Positions 53,017 to 61,217 of a stretch of DNA of 64,000 bases are shown here, in pieces. The stretch's first letter is position 1. The number at the start of each line of letters is the position of its first letter. The stretch comes from Deltaproteobacteria bacterium. GTDB lineage: Bacteria > UBA10199 > JACPAL01 > JAHFST01. Position numbers and translations under genes: made by a program. The notes under the pieces were generated by a model. It worked only from the letters and a program-made list of their open reading frames with translations, ran no database searches and had not been told where the DNA came from. The stretch spans positions 124,001-188,000 of the forward strand of contig JAHFST010000002.1 in NCBI GenBank assembly GCA_023265625.1, read 5' to 3'.

Positions 53017-54144
53017 ATGGCCGATGACGAAAGATGTACGCTCAGATACCGCTTTGCCCATCCCGAATTGGGTCAGGACAAACTGAACGAGTTTGGTCTT
53101 CCTCAACCTTTGGTTAAGATGCATGAGGTGGAGGTGGGATGCGGCGATAAAGACCATTTTGGGGATACCCAGTTGCATGTGAGTTGGATGATGCGTCAAT
53201 ATGCGACCGATGACTCTAGTAACATTGCAGACAGTACCGAACAGCAGGGAGTGGTCAACCATGGGACGACCCACACCGTTCATACCCTCGGCATCGGACT
53301 TTCTCCCACCCCTCTGACATTGGTTGGATCTACTTTTCGTGTAGCGGTGTTGATGGAGAATTCGGTCCTTTTTCCCCTTTCTTTGACTCCGAATGGGTCC
53401 TATGACCCGGCGGTTTCGACCGATGTTAATATTTTATTTGCAGGGGGAAAAGGTGCGGGAGCCGGAGGTTTGGTGTTTGGTCTGAAGTCGGTGACCAGTT
53501 TGAGGGGCATAGGCTCAAGTTTTTATTCTATTTTGACGATTGGGATTGAGGGGGACTTCGGACGAGGGGCCAACGGAAACAATACGCGTGGTGATACTCC
53601 AGCCGATTGGGTGGCGGCCGGCTTTGGTCTTGCGACAAGCATGGTGCATGCCCGGGAGCTGGCGAGTATCAGCCGGGCCTTGTTTGATTTGGAAGAATTG
53701 AGGAGCAAGAAAGACGTTTTAAATCTGACTATGGACCCGATTCATTACTCGATGATGGCGGCCCATCTCCGCACCATTGCCAGGGATAAGGGGGGAAGGC
53801 TGTGGGGTGTTGATAGTGTTTTCACCGTCGCCGGTGGAATGACAGCTGCGATCGGCGGTAGTCAGGGCAGTGAGGTGGCGGTGCAATTGGGTTCCGGAAT
53901 GACAGCTGTTGGTGCCATCGACATGATTGCGATGGCCCCCAGTGATCCCTCCACACAAGAATGGACTCGGGTCAGCACTTCTTTGGGTTGCATGCTTCTC
54001 ACTGGTTTGGTCGTACCCAAGATGATGACTGGGTTTGGCAAAGAAATTAGTCGGAGCGATGATGCGGTGCTGAGTGGTTTTCAGGGTGGTTGTTCCGGCC
54101 AATTCCTCTCTTGGGGCGTGAACAAAATTGTGAGCTTGTTTTAG
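53017..54144 (+). CDS. Unknown protein, second of two tandem paralogues
   Basis: A 375-residue paralogue of the previous gene with the same N-terminal motif (EFGLPQPLVKM), central Gly-rich segment and C-terminal GFQGGCSGQFLSWG. Divergence is substantial (perhaps a third of positions identical by eye), so the duplication is old and both copies are intact. The gap to the previous gene is 41 bases with an AAGAGAG site. Function is unknown. Confidence 0.78.
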   Translation: MADDERCTLRYRFAHPELGQDKLNEFGLPQPLVKMHEVEVGCGDKDHFGDTQLHVSWMMRQYATDDSSNIADSTEQQGVVNHGTTHTVHTLGIGLSPTPLTLVGSTFRVAVLMENSVLFPLSLTPNGSYDPAVSTDVNILFAGGKGAGAGGLVFGLKSVTSLRGIGSSFYSILTIGIEGDFGRGANGNNTRGDTPADWVAAGFGLATSMVHARELASISRALFDLEELRSKKDVLNLTMDPIHYSMMAAHLRTIARDKGGRLWGVDSVFTVAGGMTAAIGGSQGSEVAVQLGSGMTAVGAIDMIAMAPSDPSTQEWTRVSTSLGCMLLTGLVVPKMMTGFGKEISRSDDAVLSGFQGGCSGQFLSWGVNKIVSLF

Positions 54145-54315
54145 AGAACTTGATAGGACTACGATGGGTGCCATACGATGGGTGCCAGGCACGCTTGGAA
54201 CCCATTGAAATATAAAGGTATTAATTTTTTATTTTAGACGTACTTTGTGGACAACTTTTTTGTCCATCCGCCGATAATACCCATAGATCTGGCGTTTCAT
54301 AAAAGGGGAGACGAT

Positions 54316-55407
54316 ATGTCATTTGATTCATTGAGAATGAGTTCCGCTGCCTTGGCTGCCCGGGCGGTGATGATGCTTGGAGGGGCTGGAGTAGGTGCTT
54401 TGTTGGGGAGTGGTTGTGCCGATGACATAGCTCCTCCCTCAGACAGTATTCCCCCGTTAGAGAGGCCGACCCCTGGACAAACTGGCGATGCCTTTACCGG
54501 TACCCCACTTCATCAAGAGAATGTGTTTGTCGACCAATGTCTCTCCCCCGCGCAGCGCGCCCAGATTAAACTCGCTGCCACCGGGGTGCAGATGCCTGGC
54601 GCCACCGGTGAGCCGGTGGATGGGTGTGCGATGTTGGTGTTGGATGTGAAGCCGGTTGATGGGACGATGGATGACGCCAAGACGAAGGTCACTGTCAAAG
54701 GGGCCTTGCGGTTTGGGAGTGCCCCGATTGCCTTTCAAACGGGTGAGATCGGCGATCCTGGTTTTATCGACCTGCTGAATTTGACGGCACCCCGTCTTAA
54801 CGGATCCCCACTTTCGGCTTATGGCCATCCCGATTACTTGGCCGTCTATCCGGTCGTTGGATCCGACACGAGCTCGCCGGCCGATGTCTTTGGTTTTTAC
54901 TGGGTGGTGACAGGGGCCTTGGAGGTGGTGAATGGGCAGTGCCAACTGAAATTAACAGTGATCACCAACGTGGCCATCAAAGACGGGGTTCCGGCGGATG
55001 TGGTGAATGGTTTTCTGGTCATGCTCTATGACGGCGATATTTGTCTTCCCGGCCCTCCAGGGGCTGGTTCTGTTTGGTACGACGATGAAAGGGCGGTTTT
55101 TGTTGCTGAGGCTGCTAACATGACCTTTGCCTTCCCCGTAGGTGGCCAGCCTCAAGAGGTCGACTCCGAGGTTTGTGGTGCCAGTACAACGCCCTGCAAG
55201 CCGGTGAGAGGGGCGAAAGTAGGTACTGTGAAAGCAACCTTAACGATCGCTGAAGAGGAAGCTGCCTCAGTGGGTGATCAGGATGCCGGTTCCAGCGTTC
55301 CCGATGCCAGTTCGGGTCGCAATGGTACCCCCGACGCCCAGGGAGGCGATGCCCCCGATGGCATCCCACCGCTTCAACCCCCTCCGTCTGATGCAGACGC
55401 CAAGTAG
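54316..55407 (+). CDS. Putative lipoprotein, unknown
   Basis: A 363-residue exported protein. The N-terminus is hydrophobic and ends GSGC, a weak lipobox, so lipidation is likely but not certain. A beta-rich body with few Cys residues follows, then a Pro/Ser/Asp-rich tail of about 60 residues. The ATG at 54316 with AGGGGAG upstream is chosen over the more distant one at 54247. It is separated from the paralogue pair by 171 bases that contain a tandem ACGATGGGTGCC word, and may have its own promoter. Confidence 0.75.
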   Translation: MSFDSLRMSSAALAARAVMMLGGAGVGALLGSGCADDIAPPSDSIPPLERPTPGQTGDAFTGTPLHQENVFVDQCLSPAQRAQIKLAATGVQMPGATGEPVDGCAMLVLDVKPVDGTMDDAKTKVTVKGALRFGSAPIAFQTGEIGDPGFIDLLNLTAPRLNGSPLSAYGHPDYLAVYPVVGSDTSSPADVFGFYWVVTGALEVVNGQCQLKLTVITNVAIKDGVPADVVNGFLVMLYDGDICLPGPPGAGSVWYDDERAVFVAEAANMTFAFPVGGQPQEVDSEVCGASTTPCKPVRGAKVGTVKATLTIAEEEAASVGDQDAGSSVPDASSGRNGTPDAQGGDAPDGIPPLQPPPSDADAK

Positions 55408-55477
55408 CGCCGAGCAGTAGTAATCCCACATCTTATTGACACCTTACCGGCCCTAGTTGTACAAACTCCCCCTTCTC

Positions 55478-56827
55478 ATGAAGGGTCATTATTGGGGCGT
55501 TAGCCTCCTCATCTGGCTTTTTTTGCTCAGCGCCCCGTCTTACGGCGAGGAAAAGGCGCATGCCCTTTCGCTTGACGAGTGTGTTCGTTGGGCCTTGAAA
55601 TTCAACCCGGAGATCCGCGCGGCCGATTTTTCGATTGCCGAGGCGATGGAAAAAAAGGTGGATGCGCAGCGCCTGGGTCATCCGGTGGTGGAATATGAGT
55701 ACAACCTGGCCCCGGTGCCTCAGGATGTGAGCAATGCGGTTTCCAGTCTCTTTTCAGGGGATGTGACCGTTTTTAATCGCGTCAAGGTGGGTTTGGGAAT
55801 TCCTGTCTATACCTTTGGCAAGGTCAAGACGGGGAAGGCCCTGGCGCAAAGAGGGATTGAGGCGGAACAAGAACAAAAGATTAAAAAACAGGCGGAAGTC
55901 GTCTTTAAGGTGAAGCAGCTCTACTACGGTATTCAGTTATCTCATGAAGTGGGGGAGTTGGTGCAATCCGCCCAAAAGCAGGTGCAGGATCAGGTGAAAA
56001 AAAAGGCAGCTCAAGAGACGCATGACCCCGCCGAATTGTTGAAGTTAAAATTGTTTGGCATGGAGCTGGCGAAACGAGCCGATGAGGTCAAGCAGCGGGG
56101 CATTCTCGCCTTGGAGGGGCTGCGGGTCCTGTTGGGGCTGGAATCGGGTGTCGGGTTCAACATCGCCTCCCATCAGCTTTCTCCCATCAATCGGCGCCTG
56201 GGTTCTTTTGCAAGCTATCAACTTTTGACGGAACAGGATCGCAGCGATCTCAAACTCTTGCAGATCGGTTATGAGGCCAAGGCCCAGGAGTTGAAATTGG
56301 AGAAGCGGCTGATGACTCCCAATGTGGGGGTCGGTGGTTTTTTTGAAGTGGGCAGCGCCCCATTCATCAAGGGTGTGACGACGACGGATGATTTTAGCGA
56401 TCCGTTTAATTTTACCCGTGCGGGTTTCGGGATTCGTCTGAATGGAACTTTTGACTACCATCATTCTTTTTCGCGGCTCAGAAGCCTGGAGAGTCAGCTC
56501 TACAAGACCGGTCTGATGAAGACTCATGCGGAACACGGTATCAATCTCGAACTCAAGGAGGCTTATTTGCAGCTCCAGAGTGCGAAAGAGGCCGTCAACC
56601 GTGCGGATGAAGCGGGTAAATTGTCACGGCAACTGTTGTTTCTAACCCAGAGTAATCTGGATATTGGTTTGGGGGAGGCGAAGGATTTAATTGATGCGAC
56701 GACTGCCTTCCTCCAGACGCGTGGGGCTTATTTTGAGGCAACTTTTAACTACAATGCGGCGTGGGCCAAGCTGGACGAAAAGACCGGATGGGTGCCTGCC
56801 CAATCAGGAGGAAATGATGAGAAATAG
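55478..56827 (+). CDS. TolC-family outer membrane efflux protein
   Basis: A 449-residue protein with a signal peptide and the outer membrane efflux protein pattern: LSLDECVRWALKFNPEI at the N-terminus, two long coiled-coil halves, and TFGKVKTGKA and GLGEAKDLIDATTAFLQTRG in conserved places. It forms a trimeric outer membrane channel for an exporter. No RND or MFP partner is next to it; instead the following gene overlaps its end by 11 bases and encodes an MlaC-like protein, pointing to a lipid or envelope transport role. Confidence 0.88.
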   Translation: MKGHYWGVSLLIWLFLLSAPSYGEEKAHALSLDECVRWALKFNPEIRAADFSIAEAMEKKVDAQRLGHPVVEYEYNLAPVPQDVSNAVSSLFSGDVTVFNRVKVGLGIPVYTFGKVKTGKALAQRGIEAEQEQKIKKQAEVVFKVKQLYYGIQLSHEVGELVQSAQKQVQDQVKKKAAQETHDPAELLKLKLFGMELAKRADEVKQRGILALEGLRVLLGLESGVGFNIASHQLSPINRRLGSFASYQLLTEQDRSDLKLLQIGYEAKAQELKLEKRLMTPNVGVGGFFEVGSAPFIKGVTTTDDFSDPFNFTRAGFGIRLNGTFDYHHSFSRLRSLESQLYKTGLMKTHAEHGINLELKEAYLQLQSAKEAVNRADEAGKLSRQLLFLTQSNLDIGLGEAKDLIDATTAFLQTRGAYFEATFNYNAAWAKLDEKTGWVPAQSGGNDEK

Positions 56828-57599
56828 CCGATTTTTGTTTTTGGGAATAATGATGTTTGGGTGCGTCGTGGGTTGTGGCCACAAAGCGGAAGTAGGCGCT
56901 CCCGTGGCGGCCCCGACAATTCCTGCCCAGGCGGAAAAAGTGGTGGCCCCTGAGACCGTTTCAGAGCTACCCTCCACCCCCGTCAAAGTGCCGCAAAAAA
57001 AGGGCAAAAAATATGCTGTGGAAGGAACTTCGACGCGCGCCATTCAAGAGCTGGATGATCGTATCGATGCCTATATTATCAATCCGAAGAATGACGAAGA
57101 ACGGGCCTTTAACGCGAATTTAAAGCGGAGCATCATCCATGGTATTTTTGACGTGTCTGAATTGTGCCGCCAGGCCTTGGATAAACATTGGGCCACCCTC
57201 GCGGAGGCCGATCAAAAATCATTTGTCGATTTAATGACGCGTCTCTTGGAGAAGAAGGGAATATTCTCGAAAGAGCAGGATAACCACAAGGGCACCGATG
57301 GGAAATATTTTGTGACCTACGAAGGGGATAAATTCCTGAGCCCCGAGAAGACGCTTTCTTTGGTCAATACGCATGTCCACATTCCCAAAGAAAACCTGAG
57401 CATTGAATTGAATTACAAGATGAGACGATCTGCGGAATGGAAGATCTTCGATGTGATTGTGGATCAGGCCAGCCTGCTCGACAATTATAAATATCAGTTC
57501 GACAAGATCATTTCCAAGGATGGCTACCCCGAACTCTACAAGCGGATGTCGGCCAAATTGCAAGACATGGAAGCCAAAGAGAAAAAGAAGACGGAGTGA
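56817..57599 (+). CDS. MlaC/Ttg2D-like lipoprotein
   Basis: A 260-residue protein with the lipobox VVGC (C20), a Pro/Ala linker, then an MlaC-type domain (SIIHGIFDVSELCRQALDKHW, TRLLEKKGIF, DYKMRR-like strands, YPELYKRMSAKLQ). MlaC proteins carry phospholipids across the periplasm; the usual form is soluble, so a lipid anchor is unusual. AGGAGG lies 7 bases before the ATG at 56817 inside the TolC-like gene. Confidence 0.75.
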   Translation: MRNSRFLFLGIMMFGCVVGCGHKAEVGAPVAAPTIPAQAEKVVAPETVSELPSTPVKVPQKKGKKYAVEGTSTRAIQELDDRIDAYIINPKNDEERAFNANLKRSIIHGIFDVSELCRQALDKHWATLAEADQKSFVDLMTRLLEKKGIFSKEQDNHKGTDGKYFVTYEGDKFLSPEKTLSLVNTHVHIPKENLSIELNYKMRRSAEWKIFDVIVDQASLLDNYKYQFDKIISKDGYPELYKRMSAKLQDMEAKEKKKTE

Positions 57600-59113
57600 G
57601 TTATCAGCGTTGTATCGTCATCTTAGCCGACGGGGCCAGGCCTGATGTCATGCAGGAGCTGATGCGTCAAGGAGAACTGCCGGCCATCAGCGCACATTTA
57701 GGTAAGTCTTATCCCGCGGTCACGGTGTTTCCTTCCACCACGGGCCCGGCCTACATGCCTTTTTTGACCGGGAGTTACCCGGGCACCTGCAATGTGCCTG
57801 GGATTCGCTGGTTTGATAAAAGCACCTTTGCCCAGCGCCGTTTTTCACACCGAAAATTTCGCAGTTATGTCGGTGGGGCCACCCTCTACATCAATGGCGA
57901 TATGGCTCCAGTGCCGTCACTGTTTAAGCTCCTGCCTCGCTCCAGCAATATTTTTAGTTCGATCAATCGCGGGGTGAGTTGGCATGGCAACAAGACGACG
58001 TTTTCCCGGATTTGGTATTGGTACTATGCCCATCTCACCGATCACTGGGGGGTGCCGGATCGGGCCGCCACGCGAAAAATGCTGCAGGCGGCCGAAGAGG
58101 ATTTCCAGTTTATGTTTGTGGTGTATCCCGGCATCGATGAATTTTCGCATCTCCACAGTCCCTTCGGAGAGCGCACCCGGGAGGCCTATCGGGAGATTGA
58201 TCGGGCGGTCGGCAGCGTGGTGGCCCAGCTGAAACAGTCCAGGCGATGGGATGAGACCTGTATTATGATCGTCAGTGATCATGGCTTGTCCGAGACCCGG
58301 AAACATTTTGGCCTCAATCGTTTTTTGGAAGAGGAGATGGGGTTGCCGACCCTTTATTATCCCAAGACGGTTTTCAAAAAAGATTTCGTGGCGGCGAGCA
58401 TGGTTTCCGGCAATGGCATGTCGCATCTCTACTTGAGAAATTCTCATGGTGCGGTAGCGCGACGAAGTGATTGGGCGGGACGGACTTTTTGGGAGACGAT
58501 ATTGGCCAGGCCCGATCGTTTGGTGGAGCGTTTGTTGGAGCATGAAGAGGTGGATTTGATTGCCGGACAAAGATCCGATGGGGCGGTAGTGGTCCGTAGT
58601 CGACGCGGGGAGGCGGTGATTTCGGTTGCTGTAGGGGCGGCCCTGCGTGGCCGCCCCAATCCCGGTGGCCCCGGCCTTGATGGCCACGACGGGGGCAGAC
58701 ACATAGGTCTGCCCCTACAATACCAAATTAAATACCAAAGTATTGGTTCAGACCCCTTCGGCTATCCCCAATTCCCCACGATGATGACCGAACGCGAGAC
58801 CTTGGATCGCACGATCACAACGGATTACCCGGACGCCCTGGTCCAACTCCTGCAGATCTTTCGTTCCGGCCGCACCGGGGACCTGGTCCTGTCGGCCAAA
58901 AAGGGTTTTGATCTCCGGCAGCGCCATGAGGTCCACGAGCACAAGTCCTCCCACGGCTCTCTCCACCGGGAGCATATGATGATTCCCTTGGTGACCAATG
59001 TCACCCTCCCGAATCGAGCGGTTCGATCGGTCGATGTGTTTCCGACGATTCTATCGTTGTTGGGGCAACCGATCCCTGGCGGGATTGATGGGGTTTCGTT
59101 AAATCCCCCTTGA
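57596..59113 (+). CDS. Type I phosphodiesterase / alkaline phosphatase superfamily protein
   Basis: A 505-residue enzyme starting at GTG in a 4-base overlap with the MlaC-like gene. Metal and nucleophile motifs are present: ILADGARPD, FPSTTGPAYMPFLTG (catalytic Thr), GIDEFSHLH and VSDHGLS. It probably cleaves a phosphodiester or phosphate group in envelope metabolism. About 30 residues (345-374, Gly/Pro/Arg-rich) are encoded by an inserted palindromic element, and the last residues and stop come from another repeat. No signal peptide is seen. Confidence 0.85.
   Translation: MSYQRCIVILADGARPDVMQELMRQGELPAISAHLGKSYPAVTVFPSTTGPAYMPFLTGSYPGTCNVPGIRWFDKSTFAQRRFSHRKFRSYVGGATLYINGDMAPVPSLFKLLPRSSNIFSSINRGVSWHGNKTTFSRIWYWYYAHLTDHWGVPDRAATRKMLQAAEEDFQFMFVVYPGIDEFSHLHSPFGERTREAYREIDRAVGSVVAQLKQSRRWDETCIMIVSDHGLSETRKHFGLNRFLEEEMGLPTLYYPKTVFKKDFVAASMVSGNGMSHLYLRNSHGAVARRSDWAGRTFWETILARPDRLVERLLEHEEVDLIAGQRSDGAVVVRSRRGEAVISVAVGAALRGRPNPGGPGLDGHDGGRHIGLPLQYQIKYQSIGSDPFGYPQFPTMMTERETLDRTITTDYPDALVQLLQIFRSGRTGDLVLSAKKGFDLRQRHEVHEHKSSHGSLHREHMMIPLVTNVTLPNRAVRSVDVFPTILSLLGQPIPGGIDGVSLNPP
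58631..58718. repeat. 88-bp palindromic element inserted in frame in the phosphodiesterase gene
   Basis: The element begins GTAGGGGC and ends with the complement GCCCCTAC, with further internal stems (GGGCGGCC/GGCCGCCC). It stays open in the gene's frame and encodes a Gly/Pro/Arg-rich loop between RGEAVISV and IKYQSIGSDPFGYP. Similar elements are typical of intergenic repeats in related genomes. Confidence 0.8.
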
Positions 59114-59201
59114 TCCCCCTTTTTCAAAGGGGGAGGTGGTGAAGACTCCTTTTGTAATGGTATTTCCCCCCTTTGAAAAAGGGGGGTAGGGGGGATTTAA
59201 G
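59107..59201. repeat. Palindromic repeat supplying the phosphodiesterase stop codon
   Basis: The element begins AAATCCCCCTTGATCCCCCT and ends with an approximate inverted copy (about 59164-59201: CCCTTTGAAAAAGGGGGG, then GGGGGGATTT). The phosphodiesterase stop TGA lies in the left arm. The structure could also act as a transcription terminator before the etf operon. Confidence 0.75.
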
Positions 59202-59243
59202 GGATTTATGATTGACACTCATTGACGCACAGTGTTAATTTTT

Positions 59244-59271
59244 TTGACGTCACAGATTTTTCGAATATCTT
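59244..59271 (+). promoter_or_regulatory. Candidate etf promoter
   Basis: TTGACG at 59244-59249 and TATCTT at 59266-59271 are 16 bases apart, about 28 bases before the etfB start, whose AAGGAG site follows. It resembles a sigma-70 promoter with a weak -10 box. Confidence 0.35.
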
Positions 59272-59298
59272 AATATTATTCGGCCAAAAGGAGACAAT

Positions 59299-60081
59299 AT
59301 GAAAATAGCTGTGTTGGTAAAACAAGTTCCGGATACCGAGACCAAGATTCGCATCAAAGGCGATAGCTCGGGGATCGAGACGGATGGGATTAAATTTGTG
59401 GTCAATCCCTATGATGAATATGCCATCGAAGAGGCCATCAAGACCAAGGAGAAGAATGGTGGCGGTGAGGTAATCGTGGTTTCGATGGGACCGGCACGAA
59501 CCGTGGAGTCCATTCGGACGGCCCTGGCGATGGGGGCGGACCGGGGGATTCATATCGATGATGCGGGTTTGCAGGCGGACAGTCATGTGACGGCCAAGAT
59601 CCTGGCCGCGGCCCTGCAAAAAGAAGGCGGCGTCGAGGTTATTTTTTGCGGCAAGCAGGCCATTGATGGTGATTGCAGTCAAGTCGTGCAAGGGGTGGCT
59701 GAGTTGTTGGGCATCTCTCAGGTGATGATCGCGGTCAAATTTGACCTGCGCGAGGATAAGAAGGGGGCCCTGATTCAGCGTCGCATTGGGGGCGGTTCGC
59801 AAGAGGTTTATGATGTTTCGTTCCCGGTCATTGTTGGCGCGGAAAAAGGCCTCAACACGCCCCGGTTTGCCTCTCTGCCCGGGATCATGAAGGCCAAGAC
59901 CAAGCCGCTGGCGGTTCTCAAGGCGGCCGAGTTGCTCGGGGAAAGCAAGCCCCGTGTGTCGTTCGTGAATTATCGTCTACCACCGGAACGCAAGGCCGGA
60001 AAGATCTTGCAAGGCCAGGAACCGGCGCAGATGGCGGCGGAGTTGGTAAAATTGTTACGCGAAGAGGCAAAGGTTATTTAA
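59299..60081 (+). CDS. etfB: Electron transfer flavoprotein beta subunit
   Basis: A 260-residue EtfB with standard signatures: MKIAVLVKQVPDT, INPYDEYAIEEA-like (VNPYDEYAIEEA), FCGKQAIDGD and RRIGGG...EV. With EtfA it accepts electrons from acyl-CoA and other dehydrogenases and passes them to ETF:quinone oxidoreductase. It binds AMP, not FAD, in the canonical subunit. It lies directly upstream of etfA. Confidence 0.95.
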   Translation: MKIAVLVKQVPDTETKIRIKGDSSGIETDGIKFVVNPYDEYAIEEAIKTKEKNGGGEVIVVSMGPARTVESIRTALAMGADRGIHIDDAGLQADSHVTAKILAAALQKEGGVEVIFCGKQAIDGDCSQVVQGVAELLGISQVMIAVKFDLREDKKGALIQRRIGGGSQEVYDVSFPVIVGAEKGLNTPRFASLPGIMKAKTKPLAVLKAAELLGESKPRVSFVNYRLPPERKAGKILQGQEPAQMAAELVKLLREEAKVI

Positions 60082-60084
60082 TCC

Positions 60085-60119
60085 CGTAGGGGCGCCCCGT
60101 CATCCGACAGGGCGCCCTT
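60085..60119. repeat. GC-rich hairpin between etfB and etfA
   Basis: GGGGCGCCCC and GGGCGCCC around a short spacer form a strong stem in the 55-base gap. It may attenuate transcription between etfB and etfA or be a small repeat related to the nearby palindromic elements. Confidence 0.55.
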
Positions 60120-60136
60120 CGCTTAAGGAGAAAAAC

Positions 60137-61108
60137 ATGTCTAATATTTTAGTCATCGGTGAATTAGGCGGCGGTAAGGTCAAGAAGGTAACCCAGGAGC
60201 TCGCCTCGAAGGCGGCGGAACTCGCGGGGAAGATTGGCGGCGAGGTGCAGGTGGCGTTGATCGGCAATGCGCAGGGGGCCGAGGAGTTGGGGAGTTTCGG
60301 GGTCAAAAAGGTTTTTCAGATCACGTCCCAAAAATTGGAACAATACAACACCGAAGGTACCGTCAAGGTCTTGGCGGAATTGGTGGCGGAACAGAAACCG
60401 TCGATCATCCTCGGGACCGCGAGTCCCATGGGCCGCGATCTTTTGCCCAGACTGGCCACGCGACTTGAAGCGGGTTTGGCCTCTGATTGCACCAATCTGG
60501 ACATCGTGGACGGCAAGCTGGTGGCGACCCGCCCCATTTACTCTGGGAAGGCGATCGTGGATGTGAAGTTTGAAACCGCGATTCAGATGGCCAGTACCCG
60601 GCCCAATTCCTTTGTGCCACAGGTCGTAGCGGCTGGGGCAAAGGCGGAGCTCGTGGCCTTGGCGAAAGATCCGGGCGAATTACGGGCATTGATCAAAGAG
60701 GTGCTCAAGGGCAAGAGCGATAAACCCGATTTGACGGAGGCCTCGATTATTGTTTCGGGTGGACGTGCCATGAAGGCGGCGGAAAATTTCAAGATCCTGT
60801 TGGAATTGGCCGATGTCATCGGAGCCACGGTGGGAGCCTCCCGCGCGGCGGTTGATTCCGGTTACGCACCCCATGATATGCAGGTGGGACAGACGGGCAA
60901 GGTCGTGAATCCCAATCTCTATATAGCCTGCGGTATCTCAGGGGCCATCCAGCATCTAGCCGGCATGCGCACTTCGAAGGTGATTGTGGCGATCAACAAG
61001 GATCCCGAGGCACCGCTCTTTACCAAGGCCGACTACGGCATTGTTGGCGATCTGTTTCAGATCGTGCCGTTATTGACCCAAGAGTTTAAGAAGGTGATGG
61101 CGGAATAA
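60137..61108 (+). CDS. etfA: Electron transfer flavoprotein alpha subunit
   Basis: A 323-residue EtfA with an FAD-binding C-terminus: [53 protein letters not shown] and NKDPEAPLF. Length and motifs match the bacterial family. AAGGAGA precedes the ATG. It works with EtfB as a soluble electron carrier in fatty-acid or amino-acid oxidation. Confidence 0.95.
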   Translation: MSNILVIGELGGGKVKKVTQELASKAAELAGKIGGEVQVALIGNAQGAEELGSFGVKKVFQITSQKLEQYNTEGTVKVLAELVAEQKPSIILGTASPMGRDLLPRLATRLEAGLASDCTNLDIVDGKLVATRPIYSGKAIVDVKFETAIQMASTRPNSFVPQVVAAGAKAELVALAKDPGELRALIKEVLKGKSDKPDLTEASIIVSGGRAMKAAENFKILLELADVIGATVGASRAAVDSGYAPHDMQVGQTGKVVNPNLYIACGISGAIQHLAGMRTSKVIVAINKDPEAPLFTKADYGIVGDLFQIVPLLTQEFKKVMAE

Positions 61109-61217
61109 CACCCTAACACCCCCAACCCCCTCTTACACTAAGAGGGGGCTAGGACACCAAAGGGGGCTAGGATAGTATTTCTCCCCCCTCTTAATGTAAG
61201 AGGGGGGTTGGGGGGTG
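61109..61217. repeat. Long inverted repeat between convergent genes
   Basis: ACCCTAACACCCCCAACCCC at the left and the near-complement GGGGGTTGGGGGGTGTTA at the right (about 25 bp arms) enclose smaller AGAGGGGG elements. It fills the gap between etfA and the convergent kinase-AAA-TPR gene and could terminate both transcripts. It resembles a small mobile or repeat element. Confidence 0.75.
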
